Below are positions 1 through 8,895 of a DNA stretch of 64,000 nucleotides, in pieces (positions within the stretch are counted from its first letter, which is position 1; each line of letters opens with the position of its first letter). The translations under genes and the position numbers were made by a program. This stretch comes from UBA2040 sp041751955. Lineage in GTDB: Bacteria; Bacteroidota; Bacteroidia; Flavobacteriales_D; Crocinitomicaceae. The stretch lies in contig JBGSIB010000046.1 of the NCBI GenBank assembly GCA_041751955.1, positions 62,001 through 126,000 on the forward strand, in the 5' to 3' direction. Below the pieces are notes generated by a model. It saw nothing but the letters and a program-made list of their open reading frames with translations, did no database searches and was not told where the DNA came from.

Positions 1-19
1 ATTTTAATACTTATCAAAC

Positions 20-640
20 ATGAAAAATTTTCTTTTAGCAACATTCGTGGGATTATTGCTGATTTCCTGCGGTAAAAAACGAACCTTCCACATCAAAGCG
101 ATCAACGCCGTCACCGGTCAACCCTATGCAGGATTGGCTTACGGTGTGTCTGGAACCAAAACAGCTGGAAATGGAGAAAAACAAGTGTATGAACACAATG
201 GGTTTTTGGATGCCAACGGTGAAGCTTATGTTACTTTAAAAGTCAAGACGGGAAGAACCTATAATATTGGTTGCACAAAACCACCCAATACTTGTTACGT
301 GAAAGACATTAAATTTACATACGCCATTCAAGATGAGGCGAACCCCACCTTTCAGTTTGAGTATGCGGAGTGTGCTAATATAAAATTGAACATAGAAAAC
401 GTCAATTGCCAGGGTCCGAATGATAAAATGAACTTTCAATATCGTAACAGATATTCTAGTTTTAATGGATGGTCAACCGATCGTCTAGGATGTTACAGCT
501 ATGAATCTGATTTTTTCCAAATTCCATCGGGTTGGATTATCTATCAGTGGAAAGTAGAGAGAAATGGAATTCTTACTAACTTCGAAGATAGTATGTACAT
601 AGCGCCTAATGGTTCTGGAATTTTTATTATAAATTACTAA
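20..640 (+). CDS. Secreted lipoprotein of unknown function
   Basis: A 206-residue protein with a short hydrophobic signal ending in the lipobox ISC, so Cys17 should be lipidated and the protein anchored in the envelope. The segment directly after it (IKAINAVTGQPYAG) resembles the first strand and turn of carboxypeptidase-regulatory-like beta-sandwich domains, but the match is weak. Several Cys residues in the body could form disulfides. I do not recognise the family. A truncated copy of its first 58 codons follows without a gap, which points to a tandem duplication. The ATG has an A-rich leader typical of this phylum. Confidence 0.75.
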   Translation: MKNFLLATFVGLLLISCGKKRTFHIKAINAVTGQPYAGLAYGVSGTKTAGNGEKQVYEHNGFLDANGEAYVTLKVKTGRTYNIGCTKPPNTCYVKDIKFTYAIQDEANPTFQFEYAECANIKLNIENVNCQGPNDKMNFQYRNRYSSFNGWSTDRLGCYSYESDFFQIPSGWIIYQWKVERNGILTNFEDSMYIAPNGSGIFIINY

Positions 641-814
641 ATGAAACTAATCGTCTTTTATGCTCTTGCGGCAGTTTTTATATTGACTTCGTGCGGAAAG
701 GAAGCGACTGTGCACATAAAAGCCATTAACGCTGTCACAGGTGAACCTTATGCTGGATTGGCATACGGTGTTCATGAAACCAAATTAAGCACAAACGCTG
801 AAGAACAAGTCTAG
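641..814 (+). pseudogene. Truncated tandem copy of the upstream lipoprotein
   Basis: The ATG follows the stop codon of the previous gene with no gap. The 57-residue product has its own signal and lipobox (TSC, Cys18), and then IKAINAVTGEPYAGLAYGV, nearly identical to the same part of the upstream lipoprotein. It stops at a TAG exactly where the full-length gene has a TAT (Tyr) codon after EKQV. The bases after the stop no longer resemble the full gene, so this is a duplicate that lost its 3' part rather than a single point mutation. It could still make a small lipopeptide, but I read it as a decaying paralogue. Confidence 0.75.
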
Positions 815-872
815 TTTCTCAGTTTCAGGTTTAATTTTTGCTAATTTTTCTCCATGAATGCTCGATTTTCGC

Positions 873-880
873 TAAGTTCG
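873..880 (+). promoter_or_regulatory. Possible -7 box (TAAGTTCG) for the S15 peptidase gene
   Basis: TAAGTTCG differs at one base from the Bacteroidota -7 consensus TAnnTTTG and lies 28 bases before the ATG at 909. No convincing -33 TTTG sits at the usual 19-base distance, so this is tentative. Confidence 0.3.
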
Positions 881-908
881 TTTGAAAATTGAATCAATTA
901 TTCTTTAC

Positions 909-2729
909 ATGAGAAACAGTATGAAATCCGCACTTGTATTACTAACGCTATCACTTTTATCCCTTCAGATAAAGGCACAAACAAAAGCTGTTCCCTATTT
1001 CAGAAATGGCGAAGCCCAAGTTGTTTCTGCATTCAACACCCCTGACGAATGGATCAAAGAAGATGTTTGGGTAGAGACCACTTTCGATAGCGACGGCGAT
1101 GGAAAACTCGATAGAATGCATGTTTTCTTAACGCGTCCTTTTCAAACCGAAACGGAAGGACTTAAACTGCCGGTCATTTATATGTCGAGTCCATATTTTG
1201 CAGGAACGGGAGGCAATTCAAAAAAATATTTCTGGAATGTAGAACACGAACTTGGCGCTGCAACAAAAGTACACAAGCACCCCAAAGTGAAACGAAAAGA
1301 AAATCGGCCCCGGGAAACAACCATGAATGATAACGAATGGATCAAATACGGTTATGCCACTGTGTATTCCTCCTCACCCGGAACCGGATTTTCGGATGGT
1401 TCACCAACGATTGGGGGCGAAAATGAATCTCTCGCGCCAAAAGCAGTGATTGATTGGCTTTGCGGACGAGCATCGGGATACAAAACACGACAAGGAAACG
1501 ATAAAGTGCTGGCCACATGGTGCACAGGAAAAGTGGGCATGACGGGAACTTCTTACAACGGAAGTTTATGTTTAGCTGCTGCCGTTACAGGTGTTGAAGG
1601 TTTGGAAGCAATCATTCCCGTTGCGCCTGTTAGTTCATGGTACAAATACTATCGTTCCAACGGTTTGGTTCGTTCGCCAGGTGGTTATTTGGGAGAAGAC
1701 ATGGACGTTCTCTACGATTTTGTGCACAGCGGCGATAAAAAAAATCGCAAGCGAAATGACTCCGAAGTAAGAGATAAAATTTTAGTACCAGGTGAAGATA
1801 GAATTTCAGGAGATTTCAATGAATTTTGGGCTTCCAGAGACTATTTGTCACAAATTGGAAAGATGAAAGCGGCCATGTTGATGTCACACGGATTCAACGA
1901 TTGGAACGTGATGCCTGAACAAAGTTTCCGCATGTATGAAGCAGCGAAAGAAATGGGCTTGCCAACACAAATTTATTACCATCAAAGAGGACATGGCGGA
2001 CCACCACCTTTCGAAATGATGAACAAATGGTTTACGCGCTATTTGCATGGGCAGGAAAATGATGTTGAAAATGATGCGCGTGCATGGATTGTTCGCGAAG
2101 GCGCTCGTTTTCCAACACCCTATCCAGATTATCCAGATCCAAGCGCTTCAAATGTGACTTTGTATTTGTCACCTGGAAATCCACAAAAAGGAAGCTTGCA
2201 TCTTGAGCCAAAAGGGAATGGTTCAAAAGAAAGTTTAACGGACGATGTCAATGTGTCTCCAGGGGAATTAGCATCAGCTCCGGAATCGAAAAACAGATTG
2301 ATGTATGTAACACCAATTTTGAAGGAAGATGTTCGTATTTCGGGAACGGCAAAAGTAACCTTGAACATTGCCTGTGACAAACCTACAGCAAATTTGTCGG
2401 TTTATTTGGTCGTGCTTCCCATGGACGAAGGCAGTAAAAAAATCAGCAAGAACATCATCACGCGTGCTTGGATAGATCCTCAAAACAGAAACTCCTTGAG
2501 CGCTCCAGAACCATTGGTTGCGGGTCAGTTTTATCAAGTTTCTTTGGACCTTATGCCCGATGATCAAATCATTGCAAAGGGACAACAAATTGCTTTGATG
2601 GTTTTTTCCAGCGATCAAGAATTTACTTTGCACCCCAAAGCAGGAACACAAATTACCTTGGATTTGGAAGGCTCAGAACTGATATTGCCAATTGTTGGAG
2701 GAAGCGATGCTTTTGGTGAGACTTTTTAA
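909..2729 (+). CDS. Secreted S15-family (CocE/NonD, Xaa-Pro dipeptidyl-peptidase-like) hydrolase
   Basis: About 606 residues. An alpha/beta-hydrolase of peptidase family S15: the nucleophile motif GTSYNG (Ser about residue 215 from this start) is followed by the acid in HGFNDWN and the His in RGHGGP, then a C-terminal beta-sandwich-like half as in PepX and cocaine esterase. A signal peptide (KSALVLLTLSLLSLQIKAQ) indicates export, so a role in periplasmic or extracellular cleavage of proline-containing peptides is likely. The frame is open from a TTG at 882, but the ATGs at 909 or 921 place the signal peptide at the N-terminus; I chose 909. It stands alone, with a hydratase gene 44 bases downstream. 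Confidence 0.88.
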   Translation: MRNSMKSALVLLTLSLLSLQIKAQTKAVPYFRNGEAQVVSAFNTPDEWIKEDVWVETTFDSDGDGKLDRMHVFLTRPFQTETEGLKLPVIYMSSPYFAGTGGNSKKYFWNVEHELGAATKVHKHPKVKRKENRPRETTMNDNEWIKYGYATVYSSSPGTGFSDGSPTIGGENESLAPKAVIDWLCGRASGYKTRQGNDKVLATWCTGKVGMTGTSYNGSLCLAAAVTGVEGLEAIIPVAPVSSWYKYYRSNGLVRSPGGYLGEDMDVLYDFVHSGDKKNRKRNDSEVRDKILVPGEDRISGDFNEFWASRDYLSQIGKMKAAMLMSHGFNDWNVMPEQSFRMYEAAKEMGLPTQIYYHQRGHGGPPPFEMMNKWFTRYLHGQENDVENDARAWIVREGARFPTPYPDYPDPSASNVTLYLSPGNPQKGSLHLEPKGNGSKESLTDDVNVSPGELASAPESKNRLMYVTPILKEDVRISGTAKVTLNIACDKPTANLSVYLVVLPMDEGSKKISKNIITRAWIDPQNRNSLSAPEPLVAGQFYQVSLDLMPDDQIIAKGQQIALMVFSSDQEFTLHPKAGTQITLDLEGSELILPIVGGSDAFGETF

Positions 2730-2773
2730 ATAAAAAATCGGGATAATTCATTGGAAATAGTTAACTTCCAAGT

Positions 2774-3598
2774 ATGCTTGTACTCCATGAACCGCACATT
2801 AATTCTCTTTTAAAAACAAGGGAAATTCATTCGAATAAAAGTTCGCATGGCCACGCTTTACTTTTAGCCGGAAACACGGGACGAATGGGTGCGGCAGTCA
2901 TTGCTTCGCGAGCATGTTTGCGCTCAGGACTGGGTTTGTTGACGGTTTGCGTTCCCAAGGAGGAAAGAGCGATTGTGCAAATATCTGTTCCCGAAGCCAT
3001 GTTGATTTTTCGTGAAGAAGTGTATTTTGATTTCGGGAAATATTCCGCCATTGGAATAGGTCCAGCCATGGAAACAGACGAAGAAGCCAAGCAAAAAATG
3101 GAATTGGTTTTGTCGCGTTACACAAAACCTCTCGTAATTGATGCCGATGCGTTGACTTTATTGGCGGAAAATCCTGAATTTGCCTTGAAATTGCCTGCGA
3201 ATTGCATTTTGACACCGCATCAAGGTGAGTTTGATCGTTTGTTTGGACAACACGATTCTCAAGAGCAAAGATGGAAAACAGCGCAACGTAAAGCCCAAGA
3301 ATGGAAGGCCATTTTCGTCATGAAAGGTCCGAATACAGTCATTGTAACGGCTACACAAATGTTTCAGAATACAACGGGAAATGCTGGTTTGGCCAAAGGA
3401 GGCTCTGGCGACGCACTCACAGGAATGATTTGTTCCTTTTTAGCACAAGGTTACGAGCCTGATGTTGCTGCTCAAATAGCGGTTTATCTGCACGGTTTAG
3501 CGGCCGATTTGGCACTCGAAAAACAAAGCATGGAGAGTTTGATGATCACAGATGTGATTGAATACATCGGGCCAGCTTTTGATTTGGTGCGGGATTAG
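2774..3598 (+). CDS. nnrD: ADP-dependent (S)-NAD(P)H-hydrate dehydratase
   Basis: A 274-residue protein of the ribokinase-like YjeF C-terminal family, which repairs hydrated NAD(P)H in the cytoplasm using ADP or ATP. Visible signatures are GNTGRMGAA near the N-terminus, DADALTLLA in the middle, TPHQGEFDRL, and the hallmark NAGLAKGGSGDALTG near residue 210. Many bacteria fuse this domain to the NnrE epimerase; here the length equals the dehydratase alone, so the epimerase must be encoded elsewhere or be missing. No partner gene is adjacent. ATG start with the domain beginning about 20 residues in. Confidence 0.93.
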   Translation: MLVLHEPHINSLLKTREIHSNKSSHGHALLLAGNTGRMGAAVIASRACLRSGLGLLTVCVPKEERAIVQISVPEAMLIFREEVYFDFGKYSAIGIGPAMETDEEAKQKMELVLSRYTKPLVIDADALTLLAENPEFALKLPANCILTPHQGEFDRLFGQHDSQEQRWKTAQRKAQEWKAIFVMKGPNTVIVTATQMFQNTTGNAGLAKGGSGDALTGMICSFLAQGYEPDVAAQIAVYLHGLAADLALEKQSMESLMITDVIEYIGPAFDLVRD

Positions 3599-3680
3599 AA
3601 TCCTTTGCGTATGAGGAATGTCATAGTTTGTCTGTGGAAGAAGTCTTAATTTTCAGTTGCATAACTAAAAACAAAAGAGC

Positions 3681-4088
3681 ATGAAAACGACAAACGAAAC
3701 GATGGTTGAATTGTATCAGATATTGGGTAGAATATTTTTTGCCATGGCCCAAGCTGATAAGGTGATTCGTCCGGAAGAAATAGACGCCTTGAAAAAAATC
3801 GTGAAAGAAGATTGGCTGCACGTCGATGAAACTTTCGATGAGTTTGCCTCTGATTCGGCTTATCAAATTGAAATAGTATTTGATTATTTAGTGGATAATG
3901 AAATGGATGCGGGCGACGTGCTCTATCAATTAACAGAGTTCAAACGAATTAATACCCATCTTTTTAATCCTCAATTGAAAGACTTGATTTTGAAATCAGC
4001 CAATAAAATCGCTTCCTCTTTTGCCCGACGGAACAAAAGTGAACTGGTGTTTTTGAGCCAATTGCAATTGATTCTATTACAATCATAA
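3681..4088 (+). CDS. TerB-like helical protein of unknown function
   Basis: A 135-residue, mainly helical protein without signal or membrane segment. The N-terminal stretch (FFAMAQADKVIRPEEIDALKKIV) has the AxADGxIxxxE-type pattern of TerB/DjlA-N domains, which bind metal and often sit near membranes; here Lys replaces the usual Gly. The rest has no motif I recognise. It lies 82 bases after nnrD and 67 bases before the MutS-like gene in the same direction, but without tight coupling. Function unknown. Confidence 0.75.
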   Translation: MKTTNETMVELYQILGRIFFAMAQADKVIRPEEIDALKKIVKEDWLHVDETFDEFASDSAYQIEIVFDYLVDNEMDAGDVLYQLTEFKRINTHLFNPQLKDLILKSANKIASSFARRNKSELVFLSQLQLILLQS

Positions 4089-4098
4089 AGAAAATAGG

Positions 4099-4106
4099 TA
4101 AGTTCG
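4099..4106 (+). promoter_or_regulatory. Possible -7 box (TAAGTTCG) for the MutS-like gene
   Basis: The same TAAGTTCG octamer as in front of the S15 peptidase gene, here 49 bases before the ATG at 4156. No good -33 element was seen. Confidence 0.25.
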
Positions 4107-4155
4107 TGGTCCGATCGGATTTCTGATTATTTACAATTGAAAAAAACGCAAGTTC

Positions 4156-5937
4156 ATGTCTGAGATTATCTCAAAGTACACATCACTTTTAAAGCAATAC
4201 CAAGAAAATTTTAATGAGCTAAAAACCAAATCCGCGAGGGTTAGCTTTGGGCGTTTGGTCCTTGTACTTGCCGCAATTTTCCTTACCTACAAAGCTGTAA
4301 CTGCAGAAAGTCTCATTTTGGGCTTACTTGCGCTTTTTACAATCGTCTCGTTTTTTGTACTTGTTAAATATTACGGTCGACTTTCCTTTCAGAAGAAAAT
4401 AGCAAAAGCATTGGTTGAAATCAATCAAAACGAAATCAATTTCCTCGAAAATGGAGATCTTCCTTTTCCCGTTGGTCAAGCATTTATCAATCCAGCCCAT
4501 CCTTATTCATTTGACTTGGATTTCTTCGGACACAAATCCCTTTTTCATGCCTTGAACAGAACGGAAACTTATCTGGGTTCACAGACTTTGGCGGAGAGGC
4601 TGCAAAGCGTGAATTCCAAAGCAGAAATCCTGCGCAATCAAGCAGCCATTCAAGAATTGACCAAAGAGTTGGCGTGGCGACAAGACATAAGTAGTTTGGG
4701 CAAAGTAAACGAGGACAGCGCCGACATTTACAACAATTTGATTCTTTGGTCACGCTCAGAAACGAAACTACAAACCAAGTTGGTGCAGGTGGCTTCTTAT
4801 GTTATGCCAGCAGTTTTTATTTCCCTTTTCATTTACAACCTAATCTTTCATGCGGGTTGGGGAAATTATCTGGTGATGCTCTTTGTATTGAATCTTGGGG
4901 TCATCGGTCAACAATTAAAAGCCATCAAAAAAGAGTTTTCTGTCTCTCGGAAAATTGATTTGACTTTGAAAAACTACAGTCTTATTCTGCAAAAAATTGA
5001 GGAACAAAACTTTACTTCTGAAAAATTGCTTGAGCTCAAAGCTAGACTCTCCGAAAAAGGCATTTCCGCAAGCGAACAAATCAAGAAGCTTTCCCGTTTG
5101 TTCAATCAATTGGACAATGTGTTGGATCCTTTCGGCGCCAGTTTGTTCAATGGATTTTTGCTCTACCACGTGCATGTTTTCCGAAATTTTTCAAAATGGA
5201 AACGACAACATGCCAAGGACATCTCAGTTTGGTTGGAAGTTATGGCCGAATTCGAAGCCCTGAGTTCTCTGTCCAATTTCTCACACAACAATCCCTCTTT
5301 TGCCTTCCCGGAAATTAATGACGACCACGAGATTTCTTTTGAAGCTTTGGGTCATCCCTTGTTGAGTTCCAAACAAAGAGTGACGAGCGATATTTCCTTT
5401 GTAAAAGAGAAATTTATTATTCTGACGGGATCCAATATGTCGGGAAAAAGTACTTTCTTGCGCAGTTTGGGCGTCAACATGGTTTTGGGTGGAATTGGCG
5501 CTCCAGTTTGTGCCGAAAATGCCAATATTCATCCTATGCCCGTGTTTGTTTCCATGCGCGTTTCCGATTCTTTGAACGACAATGAATCTTTCTTTTTCGC
5601 CGAAGTAAAGCGCTTGAAAGAAGTGATGGATGCCGCTCAACAAAAAATATCTTTTGTCCTCTTGGATGAAATTCTCCGTGGAACGAATTCCGATGACAAA
5701 CGCACAGGAACTGTCGAAGTCATCAAGAAAATTATCTCCATGAACGCGATTGGCGCCATCGCTACGCATGATTTGAAAGTTTGCGACACGACGGCCGATT
5801 ATCCCCATCAATTAACCAACAAATGCTTCGAAGTAGAAATCGTCAACAACGAATTGTACTTTGATTACCAACTTCGCGAAGGTGTTTGCAAAAACAAAAG
5901 CGCTACTTTTTTGATGAAAAAGATGGGGGTGATATGA
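4156..5937 (+). CDS. Membrane-anchored MutS-family ATPase
   Basis: 593 residues. The C-terminal third is a MutS-type ABC ATPase: Walker A GSNMSGKST (residues 425-433), the DNDESFFFAEV signature region, Walker B FVLLDEILRGTNSDD (Asp504-Glu505) and an ATHD switch. The N-terminal mismatch-recognition domain of MutS is absent; instead there are hydrophobic segments at about residues 30-75 and 215-260 that look like two pairs of membrane helices, followed by MutS-like lever/clamp helices. Such proteins are annotated as MutS in Bacteroidota, but the architecture argues against classical mismatch repair. No MutL-like gene is nearby. Confidence 0.88.
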   Translation: MSEIISKYTSLLKQYQENFNELKTKSARVSFGRLVLVLAAIFLTYKAVTAESLILGLLALFTIVSFFVLVKYYGRLSFQKKIAKALVEINQNEINFLENGDLPFPVGQAFINPAHPYSFDLDFFGHKSLFHALNRTETYLGSQTLAERLQSVNSKAEILRNQAAIQELTKELAWRQDISSLGKVNEDSADIYNNLILWSRSETKLQTKLVQVASYVMPAVFISLFIYNLIFHAGWGNYLVMLFVLNLGVIGQQLKAIKKEFSVSRKIDLTLKNYSLILQKIEEQNFTSEKLLELKARLSEKGISASEQIKKLSRLFNQLDNVLDPFGASLFNGFLLYHVHVFRNFSKWKRQHAKDISVWLEVMAEFEALSSLSNFSHNNPSFAFPEINDDHEISFEALGHPLLSSKQRVTSDISFVKEKFIILTGSNMSGKSTFLRSLGVNMVLGGIGAPVCAENANIHPMPVFVSMRVSDSLNDNESFFFAEVKRLKEVMDAAQQKISFVLLDEILRGTNSDDKRTGTVEVIKKIISMNAIGAIATHDLKVCDTTADYPHQLTNKCFEVEIVNNELYFDYQLREGVCKNKSATFLMKKMGVI

Positions 5938-5956
5938 AAAAACTATATTATTGTGC

Positions 5957-6808
5957 ATGAAAAAATATTTAGCCATTCTATCCTTTGTTCTTTTTACGCA
6001 ACAAATTTTAGCTCAAAACACGATCACTACTGACACAATTTTGCAGCTTTCGACCTGTGCGGGAGGGAATGTCATTGTTCCTTATTCCACAGCAGGTACT
6101 TTTCCTGCTGGTTGCACATTTACGGCTCAATTATCGAATGCGTTCGGTCAATTTACGACGCCGATAGCTATTGGATCTTCGCCTTTCAATTTAGGATTGA
6201 TTTTCGCCACAATTCCATTGAGCACCAATTTTGGTGTATTTTATAAAATTCGTGTTGTTTCTTCTAATCCGGCTATCGTTGGCGATCCTTGTCCCAATAC
6301 CTTAATTGTCACGCAAGTCGCACAGTTGAATCAAATAATAGCTACACCAAATGATACAGTTTGTAATGGTGAAATTGTTACACTCACAGCGTTGAATCCA
6401 GCTAGTTCATATTCATGGTCTACTGGCGATACAACTGCGCAAATATCGGTAACACAAGGAGGTTCTTATACTGTTACAACAGTAGATTTCCTTACCTGCG
6501 AGAGTGATGCTACGATTGAAATTGTCTATCAATCCTGTTTGGGAATTGAAGAAAAAACGACAAGCGCTTCTTTCAATCTTTCGCCCAATCCATCCAATGG
6601 GAAATTTTCAATTACTGACGTTTCTGACCATTTTGGAAAATACGATGTTGAAATCATCAATTTACTGGGTCAAAAGGTGTATACCAAAATGGGCAATTCC
6701 AATCAATCAGATCTCAAAATAGATTTGTCTGATTTGCGAAACGGCGTGTATTTTGTTCAAATTTCGAGCGGGAAAGAGAAATTACAGAAAAAATTGATTT
6801 TGCAATAA
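5957..6808 (+). CDS. T9SS type A-sorted secreted protein
   Basis: 283 residues. Signal peptide KKYLAILSFVLFTQQILAQ, a body rich in Ser/Thr/Asn with an Ig-like segment (ATPNDTVCNGEIVTLTA followed by WSTGDTTAQISVTQGGSYTVTT, a PKD/Ig pattern common in surface proteins), and a C-terminal type A sorting domain of about 85 residues (NLSPNPSNGKFSI ... DLRNGVYFVQIS ... KKLILQ). This domain directs export by the type IX system and is normally cut off. The frame opens at a TTG, but the ATG at 5957 fits the signal peptide. It starts 19 bases after the MutS-like gene. Confidence 0.85.
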   Translation: MKKYLAILSFVLFTQQILAQNTITTDTILQLSTCAGGNVIVPYSTAGTFPAGCTFTAQLSNAFGQFTTPIAIGSSPFNLGLIFATIPLSTNFGVFYKIRVVSSNPAIVGDPCPNTLIVTQVAQLNQIIATPNDTVCNGEIVTLTALNPASSYSWSTGDTTAQISVTQGGSYTVTTVDFLTCESDATIEIVYQSCLGIEEKTTSASFNLSPNPSNGKFSITDVSDHFGKYDVEIINLLGQKVYTKMGNSNQSDLKIDLSDLRNGVYFVQISSGKEKLQKKLILQ

Positions 6809-6949
6809 GCTCATAATCATTCAAATTAACCGTAAAATAGGTCGTCTTTACCGTTCACATTTTTTTTCAAAAAGAATTTCTAGAACGAATTATATTAGTC
6901 AAGATGAAAGTGCCAAAGGTGATTTTTCGTCTATGCTAAAATTACATCT

Positions 6950-8533
6950 ATGAGATATGCTTTACTTCTAGTATTGCTTGTTAGCAATGTCTTGGTTTAC
7001 GGTCAGGAAACATTTGAGATAAGCTACAAATTTGGACAATGGAATGTGCCCAAAGATCAAGTCAAAGGTTTCAATACTTTTTTGAAAAAGTTTAAAAATA
7101 CGGAGTTGGACTCCATTCATTTCATCGGATCGTCGGATTCTGCTGGACTTTTTCTCTCTAATTTTCGGATGACAGAATGGCGAAGCAGACAGTTGCGCAA
7201 AGATTTTTCAGTAGCGATGAAAGGACAAATTTCTTATCAAATTTTACCTGCTGTGAACAAAGGAATGGGTGAAATAAGAGATACTCGATCCATTGAAATT
7301 GTGGTATTTCCAAGTAAAATTCCAGAGAAGAAAAGGCAAGCTGAAGAAGCATTGAAAATCGAATCGCCTTGTTATAAAGTCGCCTATGAAGCGCTTCAAT
7401 CTTGCCACGTCAACACATTTTCAAAAGGGAGCAGAGATTTTGTTGAAATTGAAAAGTTCTTTCCCTTTTCGGAGGAAGATGATGAGGTTTTTTATCAAGG
7501 AACGATTGACAGCGAGGGGAAATTTGTTGCGAAAGAACTGAAATGGAAAAAGATGCGTACCGGTGAACAATGGTGGAAAAATCAACGTTGGGTGGCTAAA
7601 ATACCTGAAAAAGATTTTGATCGATTCAAGATTTTCACCATAGAGGAAGGACCTTGTAATGCCTGTCATGATGATTTCGAAAAGAACCTAAAAATAGAGG
7701 AGAATGAACCCAAAAACTTGCCAGATTATGTTTTGATGGAAAACGTTCAATTCAGTCAACCATGGCTTTTGAAAAACAGGATCAAAATTCGTGTTCCGAA
7801 GGAATTTATCGATGAAGATTTGACGTATGTTTCCAACAGATCTGCAGTAGAATGGAAAGAAAAGCCAAACGGAAAAGCACCAGATTATTATTTCGCAAAA
7901 GTTTCGCAATCCAAAGGACAAGTGGATTTGATTTACAGACCGTATCGTCAAGCATTGAGTGAAGAATGCAATTTAGAAAATCCATATCAATTCAAAGCTC
8001 CAATTTTGCAATGTGCTCCCAATAAGGCGAGGTCTGAGGTGATCAATTATCTCGAATTCGGGATGCATGCTCAAAACAACATCCGCATGCCCTATGCAGC
8101 CATTGGCGTTTTTGCAGGAACAAGCAGAATTGAATTGGAATTTCTGGCTGGAGTGCACGCAAAAAGTGCTTTTTATGGTTCCATTCGTGCGCGTTACAAT
8201 ATCATAAACGCTCCATTTTCTGCCTTTTTACCCAGAAATTTTTGGCAACATTCTTTGCAGCGCAACAGATTCTGGTTCAGTCGATTGTATGTGGGAACGG
8301 AATACAAAGCCAGTATAAAAAGAAATTCAGAAAACTACTTGGAGCCCAATTTACACATTGGTTTGTCCATAGCGCAAAACGGGAATCCTACTTTCCAGCG
8401 CTTTTTCATTCAATACGGGAAAGGTGTAAACTTCCTTCTGGAATCACCACGAAGAAGCTATTCCATGTTTCAGTTAGGCATGCAAGTGCATTTGGGGAAG
8501 AAAGAGTATTTGACGGAAAAAGGGTTTTTGTAG
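6950..8533 (+). CDS. Outer-membrane protein: OmpA-like domain, CxxCH motif and barrel
   Basis: 527 residues with signal peptide (ending VYGQ). Residues about 20-125 resemble an OmpA peptidoglycan-binding fold (SIHFIGSSDSAG, a basic helix, RSIEIVVF), unusual in being N-terminal. A middle region contains CNACH at 236-240, a perfect CxxCH motif of the kind used for covalent haem c attachment. The last 180 residues alternate hydrophobic and polar and look like outer-membrane beta strands. The combination is not one I know. A single CxxCH can occur by chance, so haem binding is only a possibility. Confidence 0.7.
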   Translation: MRYALLLVLLVSNVLVYGQETFEISYKFGQWNVPKDQVKGFNTFLKKFKNTELDSIHFIGSSDSAGLFLSNFRMTEWRSRQLRKDFSVAMKGQISYQILPAVNKGMGEIRDTRSIEIVVFPSKIPEKKRQAEEALKIESPCYKVAYEALQSCHVNTFSKGSRDFVEIEKFFPFSEEDDEVFYQGTIDSEGKFVAKELKWKKMRTGEQWWKNQRWVAKIPEKDFDRFKIFTIEEGPCNACHDDFEKNLKIEENEPKNLPDYVLMENVQFSQPWLLKNRIKIRVPKEFIDEDLTYVSNRSAVEWKEKPNGKAPDYYFAKVSQSKGQVDLIYRPYRQALSEECNLENPYQFKAPILQCAPNKARSEVINYLEFGMHAQNNIRMPYAAIGVFAGTSRIELEFLAGVHAKSAFYGSIRARYNIINAPFSAFLPRNFWQHSLQRNRFWFSRLYVGTEYKASIKRNSENYLEPNLHIGLSIAQNGNPTFQRFFIQYGKGVNFLLESPRRSYSMFQLGMQVHLGKKEYLTEKGFL

Positions 8534-8863
8534 AATAATCAATTTATTCCTTCACAAAGCGTCCAGACTAGTACCCGAAATTACTGCCAATACGAATGAA
8601 AAGAGGTGCATCGTTCAATTGAATAACAGCCATCTATCAAGATTTTATACTATTTCTATCGTAAAATTGCTCCCTAAATTTTGACGTATAATGCCGTCGT
8701 AGATTTGGTTATGGTGTAATTTTATTACGGCAGTATCAAAGGTAAAACGGTATTAGCCCTGTTTTTAGTACAATTCGTTGAGTTGAAAAGGAGATAGGTA
8801 TTCTTTATTGCGATAACTCAGAATCTAGTTTGAAACAAGAAATCCCTTTTGCACTATTTTCCC
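8534..8863 (+). other. Intergenic stretch before purM, no intact gene
   Basis: No intact gene, tRNA or strong hairpin seen. On the minus strand 8568-8633 a 22-codon frame reads MAVIQLNDAPLF... and ends in SNFGY, the look of an outer-membrane barrel C-terminus, with stop codons directly upstream; it may be a remnant of a lost gene, but it is too short to be sure. A weak inverted pair (TGCCGT at 8692, ACGGCA at 8727) is present. Confidence 0.4.
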
Positions 8864-8871
8864 TATCTTTG
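8864..8871 (+). promoter_or_regulatory. -7 box (TATCTTTG) of the purM promoter
   Basis: TATCTTTG matches the Bacteroidota -7 consensus TAnnTTTG exactly and ends 24 bases before the purM ATG. The same octamer is used for lysS in this window. The -33 element is poor: the nearest TTTG is at 8848-8851, only 12 bases away. Confidence 0.5.
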
Positions 8872-8895
8872 CCCCTCAAAAAAAACAGTCCAGAA

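Noticed and set aside
5281..5811. 176-codon minus-strand frame opposite the MutS-like ATPase
   Set aside because: It covers the Walker motifs of the real gene in antisense; no signal of independent coding.
8568..8633. 22-codon remnant of an outer-membrane protein
   Set aside because: The FGY end is suggestive, but it is too short to support without a homologue search.
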